Source of the DNA: Prolixibacteraceae bacterium
GTDB taxonomy: Bacteria; Bacteroidota; Bacteroidia; Bacteroidales; Prolixibacteraceae
Length of the DNA: 6,951 bases
Assembly: GCA_027858145.1 (NCBI GenBank)
Contig: JAQIDF010000304.1
Span: 1 to 6,951 of the forward strand
Reading direction: 5' to 3'
The notes beneath the pieces were generated by a model. The model was given only the letters and a program-made list of their open reading frames with translations, made no database searches and was not told the origin of the DNA. The position numbers and the translations under genes are program-made. Below, in pieces: positions 1 through 6,951 of this stretch; the first letter of the stretch is position 1, and the number at the start of each line of letters is the position of its first letter.

Positions 1-212
1 GCATACGACATGCCCAGTGCAGCTTCGTATGCAGTTTTTTCATTAGTTGACCATGATGACCTTATGAGGTTTTTTTTACCTTCTTTAGAGTTTTGTATGT
101 ACGTTGTGATTTCTGTAGACGGGGTGCCCGGATATGCATAAACGCCCGAGATGCCTGCGTCAATTGCTCCCTGAGCTATTGCTTCGTCTCCTAATAATAG
201 TTGTTTCGACAT
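1..212 (-). CDS. iorA: Indolepyruvate:ferredoxin oxidoreductase alpha subunit, N-terminal fragment
   Basis: This is the 5' end of a minus-strand gene, starting at ATG (210-212) and running off the left edge after 70 complete codons. The peptide opens MSKQLLLGDEAIAQGAIDAG and contains YPGTPSTE (residues 27-34) and WSTNEKTAYEAALGMSY (54-70). These match the N-terminal pyrimidine domain of the thiamine-diphosphate-dependent IorA subunit; Glu58 in the NEK motif is probably the conserved cofactor-activating glutamate (inference). With IorB, the family oxidatively decarboxylates aryl pyruvates derived from aromatic amino acids to aryl-acetyl-CoA, reducing ferredoxin in the cytoplasm of anaerobes. 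Full IorA proteins are about 530-600 residues, so only about an eighth is visible; the ferredoxin-like C-terminus and iorB would lie outside. The start is fixed by homology-like alignment of LLLGDEA at the extreme N-terminus. No Shine-Dalgarno precedes it. A more distant 2-oxoacid oxidoreductase is a less likely alternative. Confidence 0.87.
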   Translation of the reverse strand, partial: MSKQLLLGDEAIAQGAIDAGISGVYAYPGTPSTEITTYIQNSKEGKKNLIRSSWSTNEKTAYEAALGMSY

Positions 213-391
213 CAATTATTCTTTTCTGTAATTAATACTTGTTTTTATAAAGTGAGAGGGATTTGTAAAATGGGACTAAAAATAATAATTTTTTCTCTGA
301 AGGTGCATTGTATAATGAAATTGGTCATAATTTGGATTGTTTCGTAATAAATTAAAACTAATTGTGTTGATATTGTTTCCTAAAAGAGTAT

Positions 392-425
392 AAAAAAACT
401 CCACCTGTATAGATGGAGTTTTTTT
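392..425 (-). terminator. Rho-independent terminator of the peptide transporter gene
   Basis: The arms 392-403 (A7 then CTCCA) and 414-425 (TGGAG then T7) are perfectly complementary over 12 bp around a 10-nt loop. Read on the minus strand, a GC-containing stem is followed by a run of seven T. It lies 14 bp beyond the transporter stop codon at 439-441, so it should end that transcript before iorA. The A/T-flanked stem is symmetric and could also work on the plus strand, but no plus-strand gene runs into it. Confidence 0.88.
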
Positions 426-438
426 GAAAAATATGTTT

Positions 439-1953
439 TTATTTTATTCCTTTCATCATTTTCTTGAGCCATGGCGAGAGTAACATTAAGATGGCTGCAG
501 CAATAGCTGTTTGAACGGCTATCATCCAGAAAACAGAGATGTCCCTTCCCATTGATTGTTCAATATTTATCGAAATGGCTTTCATTTGTGACGCAAAAAA
601 GTTACCGGCAGCCATTGATCCCATCCATACGCCCATCATGGTTGATACCAGTTTCGGGGGCGATAATTTCGTCACCATCGATAATCCAATTGGAGATAAA
701 CAGAGCTCACCGAAAGTGTGAAGCATGTAAACCATTATTAACCAAAGCGGGCTGATAAGTGTTCCGGTTTCGGCAATGGTATTTCCGAGTGCCATTATTA
801 CAAAGCCTAAGCTTAACAATGTGAGTCCCCAGCCAAATTTCATCGGGGTATTGGGGTTGAGCCCCTTCTTGTTAAGCTTCATCCATAAAATACTAAATAG
901 CGGTGCAAAGCCAACGATAAAAATAGCGTTAACCCCCTGAAACCACGATGCGGGTATCTCCCAGCTTCCAAGCATTCGTTGCGTGTTGTCGCGGGCAAAT
1001 ACGTTAAATGTTGTACCGGCTTGTTCAAAGCCTGCCCAAAAGAAGATGTTGAAAATTGCAAGGACAATGATTACCAAAATCCGGCTCCACTCGTCTTTCG
1101 TTTCGGTACCACGTATAACACTTGTTAAAAGGTAGGCAAGGGCACCAAAGCCAACAATGCGCATTACCCAAGTTTGAGCACTTTCATGAACCGCATCCCA
1201 TCCGAATATAAAAGCGAATATGATACCTACAAGGGCAACGGTGAAAATTAGTATGTGACCCCAATCGAGCAAAGCAAGCCTGTTTCTGAATTCTTTAACC
1301 CTGGGAGGCATTCCGATGTTGCCAAGCGTGTGACTGCGGACGAAAAACCAGATGGTGCCGACCAGCATACCTATAGCCGCTGCAAGGAAACCATAATGCC
1401 AGGCTACTTGCTCACCAAGTTTTCCGGCAACAAGGGGTGAAAAGAATGCTCCAATATTGATACCCATGTAAAAAATGGTAAAACCACTGTCTTTTCTGGG
1501 GTCGTTATTATCGTACAATTCACCCACCATGGTTGAAATATTCGGCTTGAAAAAACCATTACCGAAAATTAACACACCCAGTCCGGCATAAAATAATTGT
1601 TGACGAAGTTCAACATCAAGCCCTGTGGGGGTTGAACTGTAGGATAACAAAAATTGACCGATAGCCATAGTGATACCGCCAATGTAAATTGTTTTCCTTT
1701 GTCCGAGAAATTTATCGGCCAAAACGCCACCAATTAATGGAGTTAAATAAACTAACCCGGTGAAAATACCATACACGGTGAAGGCATCTAACTCAGCCAT
1801 CTCGAAACCGCCATTAGCAAATGTAGCGGTGAGAAATAAAACGAGTAAGGCACGCATGCCATAATAACTAAACCGCTCCCACATCTCGGTGGCGAACAAT
1901 GTCGACAACCCTACAGGATGTCCGAAAAAAGCTCTGTCTTTATTTTTAGCCAT
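439..1953 (-). CDS. Proton-coupled di/tripeptide transporter, POT/PTR2 family
   Basis: This 504-residue inner-membrane protein of the major facilitator superfamily would take up di- and tripeptides with protons. Visible signatures are the family proton-coupling motif ExxERFxYY (Glu23, Glu26, Arg27, Tyr30, Tyr31), an MFS loop motif at 75-89 (GGVLADKFLGQRK), the lysine of GFFKPNIS (Lys136), the PTR2 signature FYMGINIGAFFSP (161-173), FEQAG around Glu310, and Glu416 in HTFGELCLSP, which sits where POTs carry a peptide-binding acidic residue. Hydrophobic segments fit 12 core helices plus the extra pair usual in bacterial members, and the length is normal or slightly long. ATG at 1951-1953 is chosen because the next residues lead straight into the first motif and a -7 box lies just upstream. 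It is divergent from nnrD and ends at a strong terminator, so it is probably monocistronic. Exact substrates cannot be read from sequence; a nitrate-type NPF function is unlikely in bacteria. Confidence 0.94.
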   Translation of the reverse strand: MAKNKDRAFFGHPVGLSTLFATEMWERFSYYGMRALLVLFLTATFANGGFEMAELDAFTVYGIFTGLVYLTPLIGGVLADKFLGQRKTIYIGGITMAIGQFLLSYSSTPTGLDVELRQQLFYAGLGVLIFGNGFFKPNISTMVGELYDNNDPRKDSGFTIFYMGINIGAFFSPLVAGKLGEQVAWHYGFLAAAIGMLVGTIWFFVRSHTLGNIGMPPRVKEFRNRLALLDWGHILIFTVALVGIIFAFIFGWDAVHESAQTWVMRIVGFGALAYLLTSVIRGTETKDEWSRILVIIVLAIFNIFFWAGFEQAGTTFNVFARDNTQRMLGSWEIPASWFQGVNAIFIVGFAPLFSILWMKLNKKGLNPNTPMKFGWGLTLLSLGFVIMALGNTIAETGTLISPLWLIMVYMLHTFGELCLSPIGLSMVTKLSPPKLVSTMMGVWMGSMAAGNFFASQMKAISINIEQSMGRDISVFWMIAVQTAIAAAILMLLSPWLKKMMKGIK

Positions 1954-2129
1954 AATGTAATTGGTTTTATTGTCAACAAAAGTAGTATTTTTATTCTTTT
2001 CTGAAATATGATTTATGCTTGTATTTAGGGTGTTTAACCTGTTGTGTAAATGCTCATTTCATTTTGGTGACATTTAAACAATTTCTTAGGATTATTCTTT
2101 TTATCTTTAATGATTAAAAACAAACAATT
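1954..2129. other. Divergent intergenic region between transporter and nnrD
   Basis: These 176 AT-rich bases must carry the promoters of both flanking genes. The transporter box at 1977-1984 is the only exact consensus match. For nnrD on the plus strand I see only one-mismatch -7 candidates: TCATTTTG at 2059-2066 and TATCTTTA at 2102-2109. Neither has a well-placed TTTG at -33, so its start site is undecided. No clear operator palindrome, riboswitch or small ORF was recognised. Confidence 0.4.
1977..1984 (-). promoter_or_regulatory. Bacteroidota-type -7 promoter box for the peptide transporter
   Basis: On the minus strand this reads TACTTTTG, an exact match to the Bacteroidota primary-sigma -7 consensus TAnnTTTG. 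It sits 23 bp upstream of the transporter ATG, which would leave a short untranslated leader of roughly 15-20 nt. A weak -33 candidate, TTTC in place of TTTG, lies at 2003-2006 with an 18-nt spacer. The -7 match is seen directly; promoter function is inferred. Confidence 0.55.
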
Positions 2130-3644
2130 ATGAAGCTGTTTACTACCAGGCAAATACCCGAAATAGACCGCTATACTATCGAGGTTGAACCCATTGCCGA
2201 TATTGATTTGATGGAGCGGGCAGCAGAACAGGTTGCTAAATTTATCGTTCAGAACGAAGATGACGATGCTGAATATTATGTTTTTTGTGGACCCGGAAAT
2301 AACGGAGGTGACGGGCTAGCTGTTGCGCGTATGTTGGCAAATCCAAATGCACCGGATGTTCATGTGTATGTGCTCGACTTTGGAAAAGGATTTAGTGGCT
2401 CTCCCGATATTAATTTAAAACGATTGGAGAAACACGATAACGTATCGGTTTCATTTTTACCCGAAATGGACGAACTTCCCAAGTTGCCAAATAATGCTGT
2501 AATTATTGATGCTTTGTTTGGCTCGGGGCTGAACCGGCCGCTCGAAGGTTTACCGTCCGACATCGTTAAATTTATAAATTCATCGGGTGTAAAAGTATAT
2601 GCTATCGATATTCCATCGGGATTGATGGGGGAGGATAATGGTGCCAATATTCCCGAGAATATTGTGCAGGCAACCTATACTGTTACCTTCCAGTTTCCTA
2701 AAATCAGCTTCATGTTTCCCGACAATGAAGTTTACACCGGAATTGTTGAGGTAGCGGATATTGGACTGCATCCAAAAGGAATTACACAATTACCAACCCG
2801 CTATTTTTTGTTTGAAGATAGCGAAGCACATTCATTAATACATGAGCGTGCAAGATTTTCGCATAAAGGAACTTTTGGACATGCATTGCTTATTGCTGGC
2901 GCCTACGGGAAGATGGGCGCTGCGGTTTTGGGGGCAAAAGCTTGCTTGCGGGCCGGAACAGGCTTAGTTACCGTTCATGCTCCTCATTTTGGCCTTTCTA
3001 TTCTCCAAACAGCTATACCTGAGGCTATGGCGAGTATCGATGATTCTGACCTGATGTTTACTTCGGCACAAGACCTTGAAAATTATTCGGCCGTGGGGGT
3101 TGGGCCCGGCATTGGGAAAAAGACAAATACGGTGAGAGGTTTAAAAGAGTTGCTAAAAAATGCTGATATGCCCATGGTGCTTGATGCCGATGCTCTGAAT
3201 ATTATAGCTGAAAATGAAGAATTGATGACATTGGTGCCGCCAAACTCTGTTTTTACACCGCATCCAAAAGAATTCGAGCGCTTGGCCGGTAAGCTTGAAA
3301 ATGGTTATCAACGAATGATAGAAGTGATTGAATATGCACAAAAAAATAACATCGTACTGGTTTTAAAAGGCGCGAATACCATGATTGTAAACCCATCGGG
3401 TGATGTTTGGTGGAACACAACCGGTAATCCCGGAATGGCAACTGCTGGAAGCGGCGACACACTTACTGGAATCATATTAGGATTGCTGGCTCAGGATTAT
3501 TCGGCCATTGATGCTGCAAGGCTGGGTGTTTATGTACATGGACTTGCCGGTGACATTGCCGCTGCGCGACGAGGACATGAAGCGCTTATCGCTTCCGATA
3601 TTATTGAAAATTTGGGCGAAGCATTTAAATTGGTGCACAAGTAG
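2130..3644 (+). CDS. nnrD: Bifunctional NAD(P)HX epimerase / ADP-dependent NAD(P)HX dehydratase
   Basis: This 504-residue cytoplasmic enzyme repairs hydrated, inactive NADH and NADPH. The N-terminal YjeF/NnrE domain (about 1-225) epimerises R- and S-NAD(P)HX. It shows GPGNNGGDG (54-62, with the potassium ligand Asn58), DALFGSG (127-133, catalytic Asp127) and DIPSG (160-164). The C-terminal ribokinase-like NnrD domain (about 235-504) dehydrates S-NAD(P)HX using ADP. It shows KGTFGHALLIAG (246-257), GVGPGIG (323-329), DADAL (351-355), TPHPKEFERL (376-385) and NPGMATAGSGD (433-443), whose Asp443 sits at the family's catalytic aspartate position. The length and domain order match the usual bacterial fusion (E. 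coli YjeF class), and both active sites look intact. ATG 2130 is supported because the first residues (MKLFTTRQIPEID) form the expected start of the epimerase domain. There is no Shine-Dalgarno, as is common in Bacteroidota. The gene is probably a single transcription unit, since the next gene has its own -7 box. Confidence 0.96.
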   Translation: MKLFTTRQIPEIDRYTIEVEPIADIDLMERAAEQVAKFIVQNEDDDAEYYVFCGPGNNGGDGLAVARMLANPNAPDVHVYVLDFGKGFSGSPDINLKRLEKHDNVSVSFLPEMDELPKLPNNAVIIDALFGSGLNRPLEGLPSDIVKFINSSGVKVYAIDIPSGLMGEDNGANIPENIVQATYTVTFQFPKISFMFPDNEVYTGIVEVADIGLHPKGITQLPTRYFLFEDSEAHSLIHERARFSHKGTFGHALLIAGAYGKMGAAVLGAKACLRAGTGLVTVHAPHFGLSILQTAIPEAMASIDDSDLMFTSAQDLENYSAVGVGPGIGKKTNTVRGLKELLKNADMPMVLDADALNIIAENEELMTLVPPNSVFTPHPKEFERLAGKLENGYQRMIEVIEYAQKNNIVLVLKGANTMIVNPSGDVWWNTTGNPGMATAGSGDTLTGIILGLLAQDYSAIDAARLGVYVHGLAGDIAAARRGHEALIASDIIENLGEAFKLVHK

Positions 3645-3704
3645 AAATCAAATGTTTTCTTTTATTGCAATCATTTAGAGCGAAAGTTGTCTTTGAAAAT
3701 TTAG

Positions 3705-3712
3705 TAGTTTTG
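3705..3712 (+). promoter_or_regulatory. Bacteroidota-type -7 promoter box upstream of the lipoprotein-pepD pair
   Basis: The octamer TAGTTTTG matches TAnnTTTG exactly. It is 26 bp upstream of the chosen ATG of the DUF4831 gene and would start transcription near 3719. A TTG that might serve as the -33 element lies at 3687-3689, but its 15-nt spacer is shorter than the usual 19-21. The box overlaps a GTG (3712-3714) that could otherwise be taken as the start codon, which argues for the downstream ATG. Function is inferred. Confidence 0.5.
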
Positions 3713-3738
3713 TGAAAAGAATACAATTAAAAATTCAG

Positions 3739-4872
3739 ATGATGCGTATTATAAATTTAGTGATTTTAATATCGGTTATTTTTTATTCATGTGCCCAGGC
3801 AAACGTCCCAAAATCAGACCGACGTGGTGATGATGAGCAGGTAAACCGTAGGCCTTACTACGAGGAGGGAGTGGTGTATAGCCTGCCGCGTAATGGCTTG
3901 AAGATTATCGTTGATGTTGAAAAATCAACTTTTATTCCCGGACCTTATGCAGCTTATGCAAAAAAATATCTCGGTATAGCCAATGTTGATAATAACAAAA
4001 AATCTACCTGGCAAATAAAGGCGGTTCGTGCCGAAATGTTTTCTGAACCTGACCCCGATGCAGTTTTTGAAACGAACGATTCTATTGTTGGGGCTGTTTC
4101 TTTATTATCTACGGGCATTATTAAAGGGATTAATGTCGAAGGGGATGACTCAGAAGTGGTGTTGAATGGCATTGAAACGTTTATTTCAGGAGCGGTGTAC
4201 GATCAGGTTTTTACCGATCTGTCTTCTGATAATTTTTATGAATTATTGGTAGATCCCCAGACCGGAGCTGAAGATTTCAATATCAAGTCAACCGAGGTAA
4301 AAGCCCGCGAAGCAGCCGACTATATAATGCGTCTTCGTCAAAAAAGGGCTTACACCATTTTAGCTCCTTCAGACGTTGTGCCTGAAGATGGAGTTGCTTT
4401 TAAAGTATTGGTTGAAGAGATAAAAAGAATTGAACAGGAATATGTGGCTTTGTTTGCCGGTAAAACATTTACCAATAACCATCAAATGTGTTTCCATTTT
4501 ATTCCTGAAGGCGGTAATGTGAAAAATGAAGTCTTATTCCGTTTTTCCGAATCTGCTGGAATTGTACCTGTGAGCAATGTTTCGGGCAAACCGGTTTTAA
4601 TCAACATAACGAAAGATGCTGAATCGAGCCGTAAAGCAGCAGTATTAAAAGAATCAAATAATCCTAATTCGGGCCAAAGTGGCTTGTTTTATCGTTTTCC
4701 GGTAAATGCCAGCATTGAAATAACCGATGGAATTATTACCTTTTTCAAAGGAAGGACAACTTTCTCTCAGATGGGTGCTATTGCCCCTTTCCCGGCAAAC
4801 CTGATTAACGAGAGCACTAAAATTCAATATAATACCCAAACAGGAACAATTAAAAGTGTTTCAAATAAATAA
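3739..4872 (+). CDS. DUF4831 family lipoprotein, function unknown
   Basis: The protein is 377 residues from the ATG at 3739. Residues 1-17 form a lipoprotein signal peptide, with a basic residue (Arg3), a hydrophobic stretch and YS before Cys18, so it is probably an envelope lipoprotein facing the periplasm. No acidic surface-export stretch follows Cys18 directly. The mature part resembles DUF4831 proteins of Bacteroidota: GVVYSLPRNGLKIIVDVEKS (44-63), PGPYAAYAKKYLGI (67-80), GIIKGINVEG (126-135), EAADYIMRLRQKR (191-203), EEYVALFAG-like EQEYVALFAGKT (232-243) and the C-terminal GLFYRFP (315-321) with IQYNTQTGTIKSV (362-374). I recognise the family from recall; no catalytic motif is visible and its role is unknown. 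The reading frame extends upstream to GTG 3712, but that start adds MKRIQLKIQ before the signal peptide and overlaps the -7 box; ATG 3742 is an equally possible start. pepD follows after 9 bp, so the two are probably cotranscribed. Confidence 0.82.
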   Translation: MMRIINLVILISVIFYSCAQANVPKSDRRGDDEQVNRRPYYEEGVVYSLPRNGLKIIVDVEKSTFIPGPYAAYAKKYLGIANVDNNKKSTWQIKAVRAEMFSEPDPDAVFETNDSIVGAVSLLSTGIIKGINVEGDDSEVVLNGIETFISGAVYDQVFTDLSSDNFYELLVDPQTGAEDFNIKSTEVKAREAADYIMRLRQKRAYTILAPSDVVPEDGVAFKVLVEEIKRIEQEYVALFAGKTFTNNHQMCFHFIPEGGNVKNEVLFRFSESAGIVPVSNVSGKPVLINITKDAESSRKAAVLKESNNPNSGQSGLFYRFPVNASIEITDGIITFFKGRTTFSQMGAIAPFPANLINESTKIQYNTQTGTIKSVSNK

Positions 4873-4881
4873 ATATTGTTT

Positions 4882-6342
4882 ATGAGTAAAGAGATAAAAA
4901 ATATAGAGCCACGTGAACTTTGGAGTAATTTTTATGAGATAACTCAACAGCCGCGTCCATCAAAAAAAGAACATAATGCAGCTTTGTTTGTCAAATCATT
5001 TGGCGAAAAGCTCGGCCTGCAAACTAATATGGATGAAGCTGGGAATGTTATTATTCGTAAACCGGCAACTCCCGGCTTCGAAAATCGCAAAACTGTGGTT
5101 CTGCAGGGACATATCGACATGGTTCCACAGGCCAACAGCGGCAGTAGTTTCAACTTTGAAACCGACCCTATTGATGCTTATATTGATGGCAACTGGGTAA
5201 CTGCCCGCGAAACAACACTTGGGGCCGACAACGGTATTGGGGTTGCGGCAGGCATGGCTGTACTGCAATCGAACGAGTTGAAGCACGGGCCAATTGAGGT
5301 ATTGGTGACTGTTGACGAGGAATCGGGCATGACCGGTGCATTTTCCCTAGAACCCGGTGTTTTAAAGGGTGACATTCTGATAAACCTCGACACTGAAGAT
5401 GAAAATGAAATTAGTGTTGGTTGTGCCGGCGGGGTAGATGTAAATGCTTTATGGGAGTTTCAGGATGATGAAAATGTGACCGGAGATGTAGCATACAAAA
5501 TCGAAATTGCCGGCCTGCATGGCGGGCATTCAGGTCTTGATATTCACCTTGGACGCGGAAATGCCTGTAAACTGATGGGGCGTTTGTTGAAGAATGTTAT
5601 TAGTGAGAACGGAGCCCGGCTGGCGTCTATCGATTGTGGAAATATGCGCAATGCCATACCGCGCGAAGGAATGGCTGTTATTACCCTCGACAGTTCTCAG
5701 GTTGATGCATTTGAAAAAGTTATTGCCGGAACCGAAAAAGTTTGGCAAAATGAGTTAGGGCAGGTTGAAGAAAGCCTTTCTTTAAAAGCAGTAAAAACTG
5801 ATATGCCCGATCGCATGATACCTGAAATGGTGCAGGACGATGTGGTTAATTCAGTATGTGCAGCCCGAAATGGAGTAATGCGAATGAGCGATGCCATGCC
5901 GGGAGTAGTTGAAACATCAACAAATTTTTCGATTGTACGTTCATCTGCAGGTCGCATTGATGTGCAATGTTTAACCCGTAGCTTTATTGATACAGCACGA
6001 GATGGAATTGCCTCGTCGCTTGAGAGTTGTTTCGAGCTGGCCGGAGCTAAAGTTAGTATCGAAGGGGCTTACCCCGGATGGAAACCCAACCCGGAGTCAG
6101 AAATCCTGAGAATAATGCGCGATACATTTGAAGGGATGAATGGCAAAAAAGCCGGTGAGGTGGCAATGCATGCCGGACTCGAATGTGGTATATTGGGCGA
6201 CAAGTATCCAAACTGGGACATGGTTTCTATTGGTCCTACCATAAAAAACCCGCACTCTCCATCTGAAAAAGTAAAAATCGAATCGGTGGAGCGCTTCTGG
6301 AAGTTCTTAGTTAAAGTAATGGAAAATATACCTGAAAAGTAA
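4882..6342 (+). CDS. pepD: Cytosolic nonspecific dipeptidase (Xaa-His dipeptidase), peptidase family M20C
   Basis: This zinc-dependent cytoplasmic peptidase releases amino acids from dipeptides of broad sequence. The 486 residues match the E. coli enzyme (485). The complete active site is visible at a constant offset of -3 from the known PepD numbering: zinc ligands His77, Asp116 (bridging), Glu147, Asp170 and His458, with catalytic Asp79 in GHIDMV and general base Glu146 in VDEESG. The lid or dimerisation domain occupies roughly 187-395 and carries HGGHSG (213-218). I chose ATG 4882; an in-frame TTG at 4876 would add only two residues and is less likely. No Shine-Dalgarno is present. The 9-bp gap to the DUF4831 gene suggests a two-gene operon, perhaps driven from 3705-3712. 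The stop TAA (6340-6342) is backed by an in-frame TAG at 6349-6351. With the POT transporter nearby, a role in nutritional peptide use is likely. Confidence 0.95.
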   Translation: MSKEIKNIEPRELWSNFYEITQQPRPSKKEHNAALFVKSFGEKLGLQTNMDEAGNVIIRKPATPGFENRKTVVLQGHIDMVPQANSGSSFNFETDPIDAYIDGNWVTARETTLGADNGIGVAAGMAVLQSNELKHGPIEVLVTVDEESGMTGAFSLEPGVLKGDILINLDTEDENEISVGCAGGVDVNALWEFQDDENVTGDVAYKIEIAGLHGGHSGLDIHLGRGNACKLMGRLLKNVISENGARLASIDCGNMRNAIPREGMAVITLDSSQVDAFEKVIAGTEKVWQNELGQVEESLSLKAVKTDMPDRMIPEMVQDDVVNSVCAARNGVMRMSDAMPGVVETSTNFSIVRSSAGRIDVQCLTRSFIDTARDGIASSLESCFELAGAKVSIEGAYPGWKPNPESEILRIMRDTFEGMNGKKAGEVAMHAGLECGILGDKYPNWDMVSIGPTIKNPHSPSEKVKIESVERFWKFLVKVMENIPEK

Positions 6343-6349
6343 GTTAGTT

Positions 6350-6474
6350 AGTGCTTGCCCGAAAAGCCCAATTTCTGCGTTACGCCCTTTCTGAAAACAG
6401 TCATCCCGAGAATCGGGACTCCTTGTTTTTCAGAAAGGCCAAGCCTTGAAATTGAACTTTTCGATTCAAGCACT
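6350..6474. repeat. Nested cloverleaf-like imperfect palindrome, REP/MITE-like intergenic element
   Basis: Complementary arms nest over 125 bp: AGTGCTTG 6350-6357 with 6467-6474; CGAAAAG 6360-6366 with 6457-6463; CAATTTC 6369-6375 with 6448-6454; CCTTTCTGAAAACA 6386-6399 with 6424-6438 (one bulged T); and at the centre TCCCGA 6404-6409 with TCGGGA 6413-6418 around GAA. The two unpaired side stretches can each fold on themselves: GCG-TTA-CGC (6377-6385) and AAGGC-CAA-GCCTT (6435-6447, which competes in part for 6435-6438 with the adjacent stem). The result is a central stem with two side arms. No T-run follows on either strand, so it is not a standard terminator. No transposase or clear target duplication is visible. 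It may be a dispersed palindromic repeat, and its position between converging genes could let it halt transcription from either side; both are inference. Confidence 0.75.
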
Positions 6475-6522
6475 TGAAAAAAAAGTAGTTTTCTTGCTGA
6501 TACTAGTTATTGGTGTTAAAGT

Positions 6523-6951
<429 letters not shown>

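Noticed and set aside
213..391. Promoter for iorA in the AT-rich gap
   Set aside because: No exact TAnnTTTG box was found on the minus strand. The best is TATTTTTA (277-284) with one mismatch, which is expected by chance in such AT-rich sequence.
3645..3704. Terminator after nnrD
   Set aside because: Only a weak 5-bp AAATG/CATTT pairing with a long loop and no T-run is present, so it is not callable.
4876..4881. TTG at 4876 as the pepD start
   Set aside because: It adds only Met-Phe before the ATG at 4882. The ATG gives the expected family length and constant motif offset from E. coli PepD.
4996..5286. Antisense open frame of 96 codons inside pepD, with similar ones at 2360-2647 in nnrD and 5697-5957 in pepD
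   Set aside because: These overlap well-supported genes with intact motifs. The translations show no recognisable domain, and open antisense frames are expected by chance.
6350..6474. Cloverleaf-like fold considered as a tRNA or structured ncRNA gene
   Set aside because: It lacks tRNA hallmarks (TTC-loop sequence, 7-bp acceptor with CCA context, anticodon arm spacing), is too long, and has no promoter-like box upstream. A DNA palindromic repeat is the simpler reading.
6465..6478. Short palindrome TTCAAG-CA-CTTGAA as an operator
   Set aside because: It lies downstream of both flanking genes and is part of the outer arm of the larger palindrome, so a regulatory role is unsupported.

Overview
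The window looks like a chromosomal segment from an anaerobic or facultatively anaerobic member of the Bacteroidota, possibly near the Marinilabiliales. The evidence is the absence of Shine-Dalgarno sequences, -7 boxes of the Bacteroidota type (TAnnTTTG) upstream of two genes, a lipoprotein of the Bacteroidota-typical DUF4831 family, and the start of an indolepyruvate:ferredoxin oxidoreductase gene, which implies ferredoxin-linked amino-acid oxidation. The order-level assignment is inference.

Layout, left to right. Positions 1-212 (minus) hold the first 70 codons of iorA, cut by the window edge. After a short AT-rich gap come a clear intrinsic terminator (392-425) and a proton-coupled oligopeptide transporter of the POT/PTR2 family (439-1953, minus). 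A 176-bp divergent intergenic region separates it from the fused NAD(P)HX epimerase/dehydratase gene nnrD (2130-3644, plus). Next are a DUF4831 lipoprotein (3739-4872, plus) with its own promoter-like -7 box and, only 9 bp further on, the dipeptidase pepD (4882-6342, plus). The last gene, a nitroreductase-family protein (6583-6951, minus), converges on pepD and is cut at its 5' end by the window edge.

The genes share a loose theme. POT imports di- and tripeptides, PepD hydrolyses dipeptides in the cytoplasm, and IorA would oxidise the 2-keto acids of aromatic amino acids to acyl-CoA with reduced ferredoxin. NnrD repairs damaged NAD(P)H. They lie in separate transcription units, so this is an inferred metabolic theme and not a demonstrated system.

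The least ordinary part is the 240-bp convergent gap at 6343-6582. It holds a roughly 125-bp nested, cloverleaf-like imperfect palindrome. Beside it is a heptamer-based tandem repeat that runs into the end of the nitroreductase gene and supplies its stop codon. I see no defence locus, CRISPR array, transposase, phage gene, tRNA or rRNA, and nothing that convincingly amounts to a new multi-gene system.
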